Position numbers and translations under genes: made by a program. The notes under the pieces are model-generated. The model made no database searches. It was not told the origin of the DNA and saw nothing but the letters and a program-made list of their open reading frames with translations. Positions 51,908-61,576 of a stretch of DNA of 64,000 nt are shown here, in pieces (within the stretch, counting starts at the first letter, position 1; each line of letters starts with the position of its first letter). Source of the DNA: Noviluteimonas gilva (GTDB lineage: Bacteria; Pseudomonadota; Gammaproteobacteria; Xanthomonadales; Xanthomonadaceae); the NCBI RefSeq assembly GCF_009740395.1, contig NZ_WOXT01000001.1, positions 740,464-804,463 on the forward strand, given 5' to 3'.

Positions 51908-54685
51908 ATGCCAAGACTGGTCCTGATCGACGGGTCCTCGTACCTGTACCGCGCGTTCCACGCGCTTCCGCCCCTCACCAACAGTGCCGGCGAGCCCACC
52001 GGGGCCCTGTTCGGCGTGGTGAACATGCTGCGGGCCACGCTCGCCGAGCAGCCCGACTGCGCGGCCTTCGTCGTCGACGCACCGGGCAAGACCTTCCGCG
52101 ACGATCTGTATCCGGAGTACAAGGCCAACCGTTCGGCCATGCCCGACGACCTGCGCGCGCAGGTGCAGCCGATGTGCGAGATCGTGCAGGCGCTCGGTTT
52201 CCCGATCCTGCGCATCGACGGCGTGGAAGCCGATGATGTCATCGGCACGCTCGCGCTCGAAGCCGCGCGCACGGGCACGGACGTGACGATCAGCACCGGC
52301 GACAAGGACTTCGCGCAGTTGCTGCAACCCTTCGAGAGTGGCGGCAGCATCCGGCTGATCAACACGATGAGCGGCAGCGTGTTGGACACCGATGACAGCG
52401 TGATGGCGAAGTTCGGCGTCCATGCGCACCAGATCGTCGACATGCTGGCCCTGATGGGCGACACGGTCGACAACGTGAAGGGCGTGGACAAGTGCGGCCC
52501 GAAGACCGCCGCCAAGTGGCTGGCCGAGTACGGTTCGCTCGACGGCGTGATCACCAACGTCGAGAAGATCGGCGGCAAGATCGGCGAGAACCTGCGCGCC
52601 GCGCTGCCGCGCCTGCCGCTCAATCGCGAGCTGGTGACGATCAAGACCGACGTCGCCCTGGATTCGGCCGCGCACGAGTTGAATCTGCGCCCGCGTGACG
52701 TCGACACGCTGAAGATCCTCTACGCGCGTTACGGCTTCAATGCGGCGCTGAAGGAACTCGGCGGTACGCCGCCGCCGTCGGCGAGCGAGCGCAAGGTGTC
52801 GATGCGCGGCACCGAAGCGGGCTGGGCGCGCACGGGCGCGGCGCCGGTCGAGCCGCCCGACGAGAAGCTCGGCCAAAAGGGCACCTACGAAACGATCCTC
52901 ACGCGCGAGCAGTTCGCCCCGTGGCTCGCGAAGTTGCAGGCGGCTGGTGCCTTCGCGTTCGACACGGAAACCGATTCGCTCGACGCGCTGTGCGCGAACC
53001 TGGTCGGCCTGAGCATCGCGACCGAAGCGCACGCGGGCGCCTACATTCCCTTCGGCCACGATTACCCCGGCGCGCCGGCGCAATTGCCGCGCGACGAAGT
53101 GCTCGACGCGCTGCGCCCGCTCTTCGCCGATGCCTCGAAGAAGAAGATCGGGCAGCACGGCAAGTACGACCTGCACGTCCTGCGCTGCCACGGCGTGACC
53201 GTGCATGGCTACGACGAAGACACGATGCTCGAAAGCTTCGTCTTCAACGCCGGCGCGAGCCGGCACGACATGGATTCGCTCGCCAAGCGGTACCTCGGCT
53301 ACGACACCGTTCGCTACGAAGACGTCGCGGGCAAGGGCGCCAAGCAGATTCCGTTCTCGCACGTGTCGGTCGAGGACGCGACGCGTTACGCGGCCGAAGA
53401 CGCCGACGTCGTGCTGCGCCTGCATTCGGTGCTGCGTCCCAAGCTCGCGGCCGAACCGTCATTGGATGCGGTGTACCGCGACATCGAAATCCCGCTGGTG
53501 CCCGTGCTCGAGCGCATCGAAGCCAACGGCATCCTGGTCGATGCGGCCGAGTTGCGTCGCCAGTCCGCCGATCTCGGCAAGCGCATGCTCGAAGCGCAGC
53601 AGCAGGCCATCGCGCTGGCGGGCCGCACTTTCAGCCTGGACTCGCCGAAGCAGGTGGGCCAGTTGTTGTTCGACGAACTCAAGCTGCCCGTGCAGGTGAA
53701 AACCTCCACCGGGCAGCCGAGCGTGAACGAGGAAGCGCTCGAAGCGCTCGCCGATCTGCACGAGCTGCCGAAGATCATCCTCGAATATCGCGGCCTGGCG
53801 AAGTTGCGCAGCACCTACACCGACAAGCTGCCGGACATGGTCAATCCCAACACCGGCCGCGTGCACACCAGCTATCACCAGGCGGGCGCGGCGACGGGGC
53901 GCCTGGCCTCGTCGGATCCGAACCTGCAGAACATCCCGATCCGCACCGACGACGGCCGCCGCATCCGCAAGGCGTTCATCGCACCGGAAGGCCGGCGCAT
54001 CGTCGCGCTCGACTATTCGCAGATCGAGTTGCGGATCATGGCGCACCTGTCGGAAGACCCGAACCTGCTGAAGGCCTTCGGCAGCGGCGCGGACATCCAT
54101 CGCGCGACGGCGGCGGAAGTCTTCGGCAAGGCGATGGACGATGTGTCGAACAACGAGCGCCGCGCGGCGAAGGCGATCAACTTCGGCCTGATGTACGGCA
54201 TGAGCGCCTTCGGCCTGGCGAAGCAGCTCGGCATCGGCCGCGGCGAGGCGCAGGATTACATCGCGCTGTACTTCTCGCGCTACCCGGGCGTGCGCGACTA
54301 CATGGAGCGCACGCGGCAGGACGCGCGCGACAAGGGCTTTGTTGAAACCGTCTTCGGGCGCCGCCTGCACCTGGAGAACATCCACGCGCGCAACCAGGGC
54401 CTGCGCGCGGGCGCCGAGCGCGCCGCGATCAACGCGCCGATGCAGGGCACGGCGGCGGATATCGTGAAACGCGCGATGATCCAGATCGATCGCTGGCTGG
54501 CCGATGTCGGCGGCCGCGCGCTGATGCTGCTGCAGGTGCACGACGAACTCGTTTTCGAGGCCGACACCGCATTCGTGGACGATCTCATCGCCGGCGCGAC
54601 CCAGCGAATGGCCGCTGCGGCCGAGTTGCGCGTCCCCCTGTTGGTGGATGCCGGCACGGGCGCCAACTGGGACGAGGCGCATTGA
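51908..54685 (+). CDS. polA: DNA polymerase I
   Basis: A 925-residue polymerase with all three activities: 5'-3' exonuclease/flap domain at the N-terminus (LIDGSSYLYRAFHA), the 3'-5' exonuclease DxE motif in FAFDTETDSLD (about residue 350), and the polymerase palm with TGRLASSDPNLQNIP, LDYSQIELRIMAHLS, RRAAKAINFGLMYGMS and the VHDELVFE motif. It repairs gaps and replaces Okazaki primers. The sX13-like RNA begins about 125 bp downstream. Confidence 0.96.
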   Translation: MPRLVLIDGSSYLYRAFHALPPLTNSAGEPTGALFGVVNMLRATLAEQPDCAAFVVDAPGKTFRDDLYPEYKANRSAMPDDLRAQVQPMCEIVQALGFPILRIDGVEADDVIGTLALEAARTGTDVTISTGDKDFAQLLQPFESGGSIRLINTMSGSVLDTDDSVMAKFGVHAHQIVDMLALMGDTVDNVKGVDKCGPKTAAKWLAEYGSLDGVITNVEKIGGKIGENLRAALPRLPLNRELVTIKTDVALDSAAHELNLRPRDVDTLKILYARYGFNAALKELGGTPPPSASERKVSMRGTEAGWARTGAAPVEPPDEKLGQKGTYETILTREQFAPWLAKLQAAGAFAFDTETDSLDALCANLVGLSIATEAHAGAYIPFGHDYPGAPAQLPRDEVLDALRPLFADASKKKIGQHGKYDLHVLRCHGVTVHGYDEDTMLESFVFNAGASRHDMDSLAKRYLGYDTVRYEDVAGKGAKQIPFSHVSVEDATRYAAEDADVVLRLHSVLRPKLAAEPSLDAVYRDIEIPLVPVLERIEANGILVDAAELRRQSADLGKRMLEAQQQAIALAGRTFSLDSPKQVGQLLFDELKLPVQVKTSTGQPSVNEEALEALADLHELPKIILEYRGLAKLRSTYTDKLPDMVNPNTGRVHTSYHQAGAATGRLASSDPNLQNIPIRTDDGRRIRKAFIAPEGRRIVALDYSQIELRIMAHLSEDPNLLKAFGSGADIHRATAAEVFGKAMDDVSNNERRAAKAINFGLMYGMSAFGLAKQLGIGRGEAQDYIALYFSRYPGVRDYMERTRQDARDKGFVETVFGRRLHLENIHARNQGLRAGAERAAINAPMQGTAADIVKRAMIQIDRWLADVGGRALMLLQVHDELVFEADTAFVDDLIAGATQRMAAAAELRVPLLVDAGTGANWDEAH

Positions 54686-54798
54686 CGAGCTTGTCGCAGA
54701 GATTTGGTTTGTGAGGCCTCTCCGAAAGCAATGAATTAAAACTGAATCCAACGGTTCCTTAACCTGAATCTTCACGAACCATCCATGTATGGGATGGT

Positions 54799-54804
54799 CA
54801 TATA
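54799..54804 (+). promoter_or_regulatory. Candidate -10 of the sX13-like RNA
   Basis: CATATA, about 6 nt before the predicted RNA start at 54811. The preceding stretch is AT-rich compared with the genome. The -35 is weak (TTCACG or GAACCA). Confidence 0.4.
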
Positions 54805-54810
54805 GCTCGC

Positions 54811-54930
54811 GTCAGATGCAAGGTCTGACGCAGATCTCTCCCTCCCCTGGAGTGATCCCCGGAGCGGTGACTCCTCCCCAAGTCCCGTTCCCCAGCCCCG
54901 CCGGTCTCCCCCTGGCCAGCGGGGCTTTTT
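54811..54930 (+). ncRNA. sX13: sX13-like small regulatory RNA
   Basis: A predicted ~120-nt RNA beginning with a stem-loop GTCAGA/TCTGAC (54811-54829) and ending in a terminator hairpin. Between them are several single-stranded C-rich runs (TCCCTCCCC, ATCCCC, CTCCCC, TTCCCC). sX13 of Xanthomonas, a 115-nt Hfq-independent regulator of virulence, also lies after polA and acts with C-rich loops on G-rich ribosome sites. Location, size and C-rich loops match; the exact ends are inferred from the promoter and terminator. Confidence 0.72.
54894..54930 (+). terminator. Terminator of the sX13-like RNA
   Basis: AGCCCCGC (54894-54901) pairs with GCGGGGCT (54919-54926) around a C-rich loop and is followed by TTTT. 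It probably also ends polA transcripts. Confidence 0.85.
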
Positions 54931-54990
54931 ATTGCCTGTCGAAAAGCAGGCCTGCGATAAAGTCGGGCCAAGCCGCCGAAGGGGAATCCG

Positions 54991-55461
54991 ATGTTCGAGC
55001 TGTCGATGCCCGTCTGGGAGTACGTGCTGCGGGCCGTCGTGGTCTACGTCGTGCTGCTCGGCATGATCCGGATCTCGGGCAAACGCACGATGGGCCAGTT
55101 CACGCCCTTCGACGTGTTGCTGATCGTGCTCCTCGGCAACGCGGTGCAGAACGCGCTGCTTGGAAAAGACACCTCGTTGGTCGGCGGCCTGCTGCTCGCG
55201 GCGGTGCTGATCACGCTGAACTGGTCGACCGGGTTTCTTGCCGCGCGCAGCCGCAAGGCGGAGAAACTGATCGAAGGCGCGCCGGTCATCCTCGCGTGCG
55301 ACGGCGAGTTGTACGCGGACGTGCTGCGCCGCGAATTGGTGAGCAAGAACGACTTCGACGAAGCGCTGCGCCAGGCCGGTGAACTCACGATGGAGGACGT
55401 GCGCTACGCGATCCTGGAAACCGATGGGCGGATCAGCGTGGTGCCGAGGAAGAAGGACTGA
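54991..55461 (+). CDS. DUF421 (YetF-like) membrane protein
   Basis: A 156-residue protein: two or three membrane helices in the first 90 residues ([31 protein letters not shown]) and a soluble DUF421 domain with [20 protein letters not shown] and [12 protein letters not shown]. Family function is unknown. AAGGGGAAT before the ATG is a good ribosome site. The 3' end overlaps that of the convergent hemF by 29 bp. Confidence 0.88.
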   Translation: MFELSMPVWEYVLRAVVVYVVLLGMIRISGKRTMGQFTPFDVLLIVLLGNAVQNALLGKDTSLVGGLLLAAVLITLNWSTGFLAARSRKAEKLIEGAPVILACDGELYADVLRRELVSKNDFDEALRQAGELTMEDVRYAILETDGRISVVPRKKD

Positions 55462-56392
55462 GTTCGGCCAGCCAATCGCGCGGGCGCAGATAGTCCGCCA
55501 GGCGCGCTTCCGCGCTGCCGGCTTCCGGCGTGAACCCGTACTCCCAACGCACCAGCGGCGGCAGGCTCATCAGGATCGACTCCGTGCGCCCGCCGCTCTG
55601 CAGCCCGAACAGCGTGCCGCGGTCGAACACCAGGTTGAACTCGACATAGCGCCCGCGGCGATAGAGCTGGAAGTCGCGCTCGCGTTCGCCGAAGGGCATG
55701 TCGCGGCGTCGTTCGACGATCGGCAGGTAGGCTTCGAGGAACCCGTCGCCCACCGCGCGCTGGTACGCGAAGTCGCGTTCGAAATCGTCATGCAGGTCGT
55801 CGAAGAACAAACCGCCGACGCCGCGCGTCTCATTGCGGTGCTTGAGGAAGAAGTACTCGTCGCACCAGCGCTTGTGCGCGTCGTAACGCGCCTGTCCGCC
55901 GAAGGGCTCGCACAACGCGCGCGCCGTGCGATGCCAGTGCAGCACGTCTTCGTCGATCGGGTAATACGGCGTGAGATCGAAGCCGCCCCCGAACCACCAC
56001 GCCACGGTCTTGCCGTCGCGCATCGCGCGGAAGTGGCGCACGTTGGCGTGCGTCGTGGGGATGTACGGGTTGTTGGGATGGAAGACGAGCGAGACGCCGA
56101 CGGCGCGCCATGTCGCGCCCGCGAGTTCCGGTCGCGCGGCCGTCGCTGAAGGCGGCAGCTTCGAACCGGAGACATCGGAGAAGCCGATGCCCGCCTGCTC
56201 GAACACCGCGCCGTCGCGCAGGATGCGCGTGCGCCCGCCGCCGCCTTCGGCGCGCGTCCACGTGTCTTCGCGGAAACGCGCGACGCCATCCACGCCTTCG
56301 ACGGCCGCGCAGATGCGGTCCTGCAGGTCGGTCAGATAGCTGCGGACGCGGGCGAAACCGGCGTCGTCTTCCTGTTCGGCGGGCGTGGACAT
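55433..56392 (-). CDS. hemF: Oxygen-dependent coproporphyrinogen III oxidase
   Basis: A 319-residue enzyme that makes protoporphyrinogen IX with O2 in heme synthesis. The signature [17 protein letters not shown] and the [15 protein letters not shown] stretch (about residue 150) are complete. It follows hemY by 34 bp on the same strand. The start at 56390-56392 gives [10 protein letters not shown]; an ATG nine bases further upstream would add three residues. Using the oxygen-dependent enzyme fits an aerobe. Confidence 0.95.
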   Translation of the reverse strand: MSTPAEQEDDAGFARVRSYLTDLQDRICAAVEGVDGVARFREDTWTRAEGGGGRTRILRDGAVFEQAGIGFSDVSGSKLPPSATAARPELAGATWRAVGVSLVFHPNNPYIPTTHANVRHFRAMRDGKTVAWWFGGGFDLTPYYPIDEDVLHWHRTARALCEPFGGQARYDAHKRWCDEYFFLKHRNETRGVGGLFFDDLHDDFERDFAYQRAVGDGFLEAYLPIVERRRDMPFGERERDFQLYRRGRYVEFNLVFDRGTLFGLQSGGRTESILMSLPPLVRWEYGFTPEAGSAEARLADYLRPRDWLAELSPSSSAPR

Positions 56393-56426
56393 GCGCGGCA
56401 TTCTAGGCGACGCCGCGTGCCCGCCT

Positions 56427-57665
56427 TCATTCGCGCAGGCGGGGGACGCCGTGCGCGTCGCGGACCTCGATCGCGGCCTCGTCGGCGATGCGGTCGCGCA
56501 GGCCGCGGCCGGGCAGGGCGAGCGTCGGTTCGCCGCGCACCGCGCGCAACGCGTTGGCGTAGGACAGGCGCGCGGATTCGGCATCGCCCGCCGCCGTGTA
56601 GCCCTCGGCCAGCGCTTCCCACGCCGCCGCGCCGCCGCCTTGGGCGACCGCGCGGTGCAGCGAGCTCTCGGCGATCGGCCAGGGCTGCAGGCGCGCGAGG
56701 GCGCGCAGCGTCGCCGGGCTTTCGGGATGCGCGGCGAGCCAGGTTTCGAGCTGCGTGCGGCGCGCTTCGGGCGAGGCGATGGGCAGTGCGCCGTAACGGT
56801 CGACCAGCGCTTCGTCCCATTGGGTCGCCAGCGCCTGTTCGATGTTGCGCGCGGCCGCCACGTCCCAGCGCATGCCCGAGGCGCGCGCGGCGTAGGCGCC
56901 GACGACCGCCGGATCGGACTGCAGCGGCTTGGGCAACGCATCCCAACGATCGGCCAACGCATTGGCGTCGGGCGCTTCGGCGAGCGAAGCGGCGGCCCAG
57001 CGCGCCTGCAGTGCATCCAGGCGCGCGGCCGGCATCGCTTGTTGCTGGCGAAGCGCGCCGAGCATGCCGTAGGCCTCGTGCGCGCGGCCGAGCGCGGCGA
57101 GCGCGTCGGCGCGCAGGATCAGGCCGCGCGGCGGCAAGGGTTGCGCGGCGGGCGCATCGAGGATCGCGAGCGCGGTTGAAGGATCGCCGCCGGCGATCGC
57201 GCGTTCTGCGCGCGCGATGGCGCTCGCGAGCGGTGCGCGTTCGGCGAGCGCATCGAGATGACGTTGCGCCGCGGCCGCATCGCCCCGCGCATCGGCGGCC
57301 TGTGCGGCGGCGACGCGCGCGACACCCGCGGCTTCGTCGCGCTCGGACGCGAGTTCGAGTTGCTTCTCCGCGCGCGCCCAGTGGCCGAGCTGCAACGCGC
57401 CCAGGCCGTCGGTCAAACGCAGGCGCGCCTGGCGATTGCGGAAGCCGCGCCAGCCACGGAACGGCAGCGCGAGCACGGTCCACAGCAGCCACAACGCGAA
57501 GACCGCGAGCACCAGCAACAAGGCCGCGCCGACCACCGTGCTGCGGTAGTCGTGGCCGCGGAAACGCACCAGCACTTCGCCCGGATCCTGCACCAGCACC
57601 TGCGCGACGAGCGCGCCGACCAGCGCCAGCGCGATCCAGAACAACAGGTTGCGGAACAGGTTCAT
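56427..57665 (-). CDS. hemY: HemY-like heme biosynthesis-associated TPR membrane protein
   Basis: A 412-residue protein with two N-terminal membrane helices ([19 protein letters not shown] and [20 protein letters not shown]) and TPR-type helical repeats to the end. HemY of proteobacteria is linked to heme synthesis by gene order and is not a protoporphyrinogen oxidase despite the shared name. It lies between hemX (31-bp gap) and hemF. Confidence 0.9.
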   Translation of the reverse strand: MNLFRNLLFWIALALVGALVAQVLVQDPGEVLVRFRGHDYRSTVVGAALLLVLAVFALWLLWTVLALPFRGWRGFRNRQARLRLTDGLGALQLGHWARAEKQLELASERDEAAGVARVAAAQAADARGDAAAAQRHLDALAERAPLASAIARAERAIAGGDPSTALAILDAPAAQPLPPRGLILRADALAALGRAHEAYGMLGALRQQQAMPAARLDALQARWAAASLAEAPDANALADRWDALPKPLQSDPAVVGAYAARASGMRWDVAAARNIEQALATQWDEALVDRYGALPIASPEARRTQLETWLAAHPESPATLRALARLQPWPIAESSLHRAVAQGGGAAAWEALAEGYTAAGDAESARLSYANALRAVRGEPTLALPGRGLRDRIADEAAIEVRDAHGVPRLRE

Positions 57666-57696
57666 GCGAACTCCTTTTGCTTGCGATCGGCTGTGA

Positions 57697-58668
57697 TCAG
57701 CGCGCCCGCATCGAGCGCAGCTGCGCGAGCGTCGTGCCCACGACCGGCGAGGCGACCGCGAGCTTCTGCGTGCGCAGCCCCTGCAGCATCGTCCTTTGCG
57801 CGCGCAGCGCCGGTGAATCCGGCCACAGGCGCGGCAGCCATGCGTCGGCGCGGGCGAGCGCCGCGGCCCAGGCGACGGCATCGCGGCGTTCGAGCGCGGC
57901 GCGCGCGAGGGTGAGTTCGATGCCGAGCGCTTCCATCGCCGCGGAGCGATCGCTCGCCGCCTGCAACTGCACGCGATCGCTCGGCTGCACGTCGACCAGG
58001 CGCGAGGCGACGCGCTGCCACCAGGGCTTGTCCCCGGCGTCGCCGACCGATTTGGTCGAAGGCAGGCGCGCGAGTTCGGTTTCGATGTTGGTGAGTTTCG
58101 TCGACGCATCGCGCACCGGATCGACGCCCTTGGCGTCGAGCGTGGCGCGTTCCTGCGCGAGCGTCTGGCGCAGGCTCAGGTAAGCGGGATCGTCGATGCC
58201 GTCGAGCATGCCCGCGGCGAGCGCGTAAGCGCGCCGCGCGCCGTCGAGATCCGACGCGAGTTGCAAGCGTTGCTGCGCCATTCCGAGCAGCATCTCGACT
58301 TCGTCCAGACGGATCGCCTGCGCGCCATGGCGATCGGGATCGACGAGCTTGGACACGCTGTCTTCCAGCAAGGCCGCGCGCTGGCCGACGCCGAGCAATT
58401 CGTCGCGCAACACGCGGTTCGTCGCCTCGGCTTGCTGCAGGCGTTGTTGCTGCGCGCGTTGTTCGCTGCGCAGCGTGGCGATGCGGTCTTCGAGCGCGGT
58501 CAGGCGCTGCGAGGCATCGTCGGCGGCCGCGCGTTCGTGCTTCGCACGCGTGTTCCAGGCGTGCCATGCCCATGCGCCGCCGAGGACAAGCAGCAGCACC
58601 ACGAGCCACGCCAGGGGCGCGCGGGAACGACGGACCTGCGGTTCGGGCAAGGGATCGGTGTCGAGCAC
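57697..58668 (-). CDS. hemX: HemX-like membrane protein
   Basis: A 323-residue protein with one N-terminal helix (APLAWLVVLLLVLGGAWAW) and a long coiled-coil-rich periplasmic part. No methyltransferase domain is present, although such proteins are often labelled uroporphyrinogen-III C-methyltransferase. It sits between hemD and hemY in the usual order. A role in organising the heme pathway is inferred from gene order only. Confidence 0.88.
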   Translation of the reverse strand: MLDTDPLPEPQVRRSRAPLAWLVVLLLVLGGAWAWHAWNTRAKHERAAADDASQRLTALEDRIATLRSEQRAQQQRLQQAEATNRVLRDELLGVGQRAALLEDSVSKLVDPDRHGAQAIRLDEVEMLLGMAQQRLQLASDLDGARRAYALAAGMLDGIDDPAYLSLRQTLAQERATLDAKGVDPVRDASTKLTNIETELARLPSTKSVGDAGDKPWWQRVASRLVDVQPSDRVQLQAASDRSAAMEALGIELTLARAALERRDAVAWAAALARADAWLPRLWPDSPALRAQRTMLQGLRTQKLAVASPVVGTTLAQLRSMRAR

Positions 58669-58729
58669 GGTCGGGTGGTGTCGCGAAGGGTGCCGACGAT
58701 GCTACCGGATGCCGCGTCGTTGACGGCCA

Positions 58730-59497
58730 TCACGCTCCGCGAGCGTCCCGCGCGGCGACCAGGTCGGCGGGCCGGGCGCCTTCGGCCAGCCGCAGGTCGC
58801 GGAAGCCGAGGGCGCGCGCTTCGTCGGCGAGGCGTGGACTTCCGGCGAGGACCCGCGCGGCGCGCAGCTTCGCCACCAGGTCGGCGGGCGCGTGTTCGAC
58901 CAGCGTGCGCAACGCTTCACCGCTGCTCAATGCGATGGCCCACCGGCCGCGCGCGGCACGCAGGGCGGCGAAGGCGCGCGGCGACGGCGCCTGGGCTTCG
59001 CGTGCGTAGACATCGGCGCGCAGGACGCTCGCGCCGCGCGCGCGCAATCCCGGTTCGAGGCGATCGCGTCCGCCCGGTGCGGTGACCAGGCCCACGCGCA
59101 TGCCGGCGATGTCCTGCAGCGCATCCATCGCGAGCAACGCGTCGCTGTCGGCGCGTGCGGGAACGTGCACATCGTCCACGCCCGCGCGACGCAGGGCCGC
59201 AGCCGTGCCCGCACCGATCGCGAAGAACTGTTGCGCGCGCTTGCGTTTCAGCGAACCCATCGACGCCGCCGCACGCACGGCATTCGGGCTGGTGAACACC
59301 ACGCGCGGCGCCGCCAGTGCATCGCGCAATCGCCGCTGTGTCTTCGCGTCACCGCACACCACGATCCGCATCGTCGACAACGCAACGCATCCCATGCCCG
59401 CGCGCGCGGCGGCGCGGCGCACGGCGTCATGCTGTCCCAGCGGGCGCAGGGAGATGACGTACCATGCCGGCGATCGTGGACTCGCAGTCTCGCGCAT
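58730..59497 (-). CDS. hemD: Uroporphyrinogen-III synthase
   Basis: A 255-residue two-domain enzyme that closes hydroxymethylbilane with ring D inversion. Sequence is poorly conserved in this family, but VVFTSPNAVRAA, FFAIGAGTAAALR and VGLVTAPGGRDRL are present in the right order. The ATG at 59495-59497 gives MRETASPRSPAW; the frame continues upstream. First gene of hemD-hemX-hemY-hemF. hemC is not in the window. Confidence 0.9.
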   Translation of the reverse strand: MRETASPRSPAWYVISLRPLGQHDAVRRAAARAGMGCVALSTMRIVVCGDAKTQRRLRDALAAPRVVFTSPNAVRAAASMGSLKRKRAQQFFAIGAGTAAALRRAGVDDVHVPARADSDALLAMDALQDIAGMRVGLVTAPGGRDRLEPGLRARGASVLRADVYAREAQAPSPRAFAALRAARGRWAIALSSGEALRTLVEHAPADLVAKLRAARVLAGSPRLADEARALGFRDLRLAEGARPADLVAARDARGA

Positions 59498-59550
59498 GGC
59501 GTGCAGCTTGCGGCGTGCCGCTCCGCCCCGCAATCGCAGGTTCGTTTCCG

Positions 59551-60009
59551 ATGTCGCACGAATACCTCCTGGCCCACCTCGACGCCCACTACCGCGGCAT
59601 GCCGCCGGTCGCCGCGATGGAGGTGGCGATCGTCGGTTACGACGGACACGCGCTGCGCCTGCGCGCGCCGCTGTCGCGCAACATCAACGACAAGGGTTGC
59701 GCGTTTGGCGGCAGCCTCGCCTCGCTGATGACGCTCGCGGCGTGGGGCGTGGTGTCGCTCCACATCCAGGCCGCGGGCATGGAAGCCGAGGTCTACGTCG
59801 CCGACAGCCAGATCCGTTACCTCGCCCCGCTGTGGGGCGACCTGGAAGCGCAAGCGCAGGCCGCGCCCGATGTCGACTGGCACGCCTTCCTCGCCACGCT
59901 GGCCGAACGCGGCCGCGCGCGCACCGAACTCGTGGCCCGCGTCGCGCTTCCCGAAGGCGGCGATGCGGCGACCTTCGCGGCCCGTTTCGTCGCCTTCCGG
60001 AAAGGCTAG
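59551..60009 (+). CDS. Hot-dog thioesterase with YiiD C-terminal type domain
   Basis: A 152-residue hot-dog protein. NINDKGCAFGGSLASLMTLAAWG (quoted in part: NDKGCAFGGSLASL, about residues 50-63) matches the active-site helix region of YiiD-type thioesterases. In E. coli the domain is fused to an acetyltransferase; here it stands alone. Substrate unknown. It is divergent from hemD (53-bp gap) and is followed by a lipoprotein gene after 31 bp. Confidence 0.85.
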   Translation: MSHEYLLAHLDAHYRGMPPVAAMEVAIVGYDGHALRLRAPLSRNINDKGCAFGGSLASLMTLAAWGVVSLHIQAAGMEAEVYVADSQIRYLAPLWGDLEAQAQAAPDVDWHAFLATLAERGRARTELVARVALPEGGDAATFAARFVAFRKG

Positions 60010-60040
60010 GATGCGGGTGTCGAGAACGGGGAAACACGAC

Positions 60041-60466
60041 ATGCGGAAGACGCTCCTGCAGTCCATGTGGATGGCGCTGTGCCTGTGCGTGCTCGCACTC
60101 GCCGGTTGCGCGACCTCCGAAGGCGCCGCCAGCCAGTTCGATCGCAAGGTCTACGAGTACTCCGCCGCCATCCGCTGGGGCGACTTCGAAGGCGCCTGGA
60201 CGCTGGTGGATCCGGAATATCGCAAGGCGCATCCGCTCAGCGACATGGAAATGGAGCGCTACAAGCAGGTCCAGATCGCCGGCTATCGCGATCTCGCCAC
60301 GCAGACGCTGCCCGATGGCGACGTGGTCCGCGAAGTCGAGATCGAGGTGGTGAATCGCCACAGCCTCGCGCAGCGGCAGACGCGCTACACCGAGCACTGG
60401 CACTACGATCCGGTCGCCAAGCAGTGGTGGCTGATGGTGGGCCTGCCGGATCTCTGGGAAGACTGA
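60041..60466 (+). CDS. Lipoprotein of unknown function
   Basis: A 141-residue lipoprotein with lipobox LALAGCATS (Cys about residue 20). The mature part resembles an NTF2-like fold: a helix VYEYSAAIRWGDFEGAWTLV, then beta strands ending YTEHWHYDPVAKQWWLMVG. GGGGAAA 8 nt before the ATG supports this start. It may be co-transcribed with the thioesterase. The family is not assigned. Confidence 0.8.
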   Translation: MRKTLLQSMWMALCLCVLALAGCATSEGAASQFDRKVYEYSAAIRWGDFEGAWTLVDPEYRKAHPLSDMEMERYKQVQIAGYRDLATQTLPDGDVVREVEIEVVNRHSLAQRQTRYTEHWHYDPVAKQWWLMVGLPDLWED

Positions 60467-60540
60467 ACCTCCCGCTTTTGCGTGCAGGGGCGGGGCGGGC
60501 GACAATCGCGGCCCGCTCGCCAACCCCCGGCCGTCACCCT

Positions 60541-60975
60541 GTGAATTACGACGAACTGCTGGCATTCGCCAGCCGCCACATCTTTTACGTGATCGCCCTG
60601 GTGGGCATCACGCTTGCGCTGGGCTACACCGAGATCGTGCGGTTGTTCCGCCCGTTCAAGGCGCTGCGCCCGGCCGCGCTGACCGCGCTGATCAATCGCG
60701 AGAACGCGCTGGTGGTCGATTTCTCGGCGATCAACGACTTCGAGAAGGGCCACATCCCCGGCAGCAAGAACGTGGTGTTCAGCCAGTTCGACCCGGACAA
60801 CAAGGTGCTGGCCAACGCCAAGGCGCTGCCGGTGGTGGCCGTGTGCCGCAACGGCCAGGCCTCCGAAGGCGCGGCCAAGCGCCTGAAGGCGGCCGGCTTC
60901 GAACACGTGTACTGGCTCGACGGCGGCATCGCCGCCTGGCAGCAGGCCGAGCTGCCGCTGGTAAAGGGCCGCTGA
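60541..60975 (+). CDS. Membrane-anchored rhodanese-like protein
   Basis: A 144-residue protein starting at GTG: one N-terminal helix ([16 protein letters not shown]) and a rhodanese domain with the active-site loop CRNGQAS (about residue 101) and the HIPGSKNV motif. Rhodaneses move sulfur from thiosulfate or other donors. It stands before secB and gpsA, a conserved order in gammaproteobacteria. No clear ribosome site precedes the GTG. Confidence 0.92.
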   Translation: MNYDELLAFASRHIFYVIALVGITLALGYTEIVRLFRPFKALRPAALTALINRENALVVDFSAINDFEKGHIPGSKNVVFSQFDPDNKVLANAKALPVVAVCRNGQASEGAAKRLKAAGFEHVYWLDGGIAAWQQAELPLVKGR

Positions 60976-61024
60976 GCCCCCATTCCTCAGATGGCGGCGC
61001 GCGGAACGACCGCGGGCCGCGTGC

Positions 61025-61030
61025 CATAAT
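61025..61030 (+). promoter_or_regulatory. Candidate -10 of secB
   Basis: CATAAT, about 36 nt before the secB ATG at 61067, leaving a short leader with CCCGGAGC as the ribosome site. Confidence 0.4.
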
Positions 61031-61066
61031 CGCCCTCTTTTTCGCAGTATTCCCGGAGCAACAACG

Positions 61067-61570
61067 ATGTCCGAAGAGATCAATCAGCAGCAGCCGGCAG
61101 GCGCTTCCTTCACGGTCGAGAAGATCTACGTCAAGGACGTCTCGTTCGAAGCGCCCGGCGCCCCCGGTGTGTTCAACGAAGCCGGCGCGCCCGAGCTGCA
61201 GATGAACCTCAACCAGAAGGTGCAGCGCCTGAGCGAGACCGCGTTCGAAGTGGTCCTCGGCATCACGCTGACCTGCAACATCGCCGGCAAGACCGCCTAC
61301 CTGGCCGAAGTGCAGCAGGCCGGCGTGTTCACGCTGGCGGGCTTCGAAGACGCCGGCATCGACGCGATGCTCGGCACGCAGTGCCCGAACCTGCTCTATC
61401 CCTACGCCGCGGCGAGCGTGAGCCACCTGATCCAGTCCGGCGGCTTCCCGCCCTTCTTCATGCAGCCGATCAACTTCGAAGGCCTGTATGCGGAAAACCT
61501 GCGCCAGCGCGCGGCCCAGATCGGTTCGGGAACCGACCTCGGCGGCACGGAGACGGTCGGCAACGCCTGA
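61067..61570 (+). CDS. secB: Protein-export chaperone SecB
   Basis: A 167-residue chaperone that keeps preproteins unfolded and delivers them to SecA. Motifs seen are [19 protein letters not shown] at the start, [25 protein letters not shown], and [14 protein letters not shown] in the C-terminal third. The terminal zinc-binding-type tail seen in some SecA is not expected here. gpsA starts 6 bp after the stop, so the pair is an operon. Confidence 0.96.
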   Translation: MSEEINQQQPAGASFTVEKIYVKDVSFEAPGAPGVFNEAGAPELQMNLNQKVQRLSETAFEVVLGITLTCNIAGKTAYLAEVQQAGVFTLAGFEDAGIDAMLGTQCPNLLYPYAAASVSHLIQSGGFPPFFMQPINFEGLYAENLRQRAAQIGSGTDLGGTETVGNA

Positions 61571-61576
61571 CCGCCC

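Noticed and set aside
57697-58668. HemX as a uroporphyrinogen-III methyltransferase.
   Set aside because: The sequence has no SAM-binding methyltransferase domain, only a membrane helix and coiled coil.
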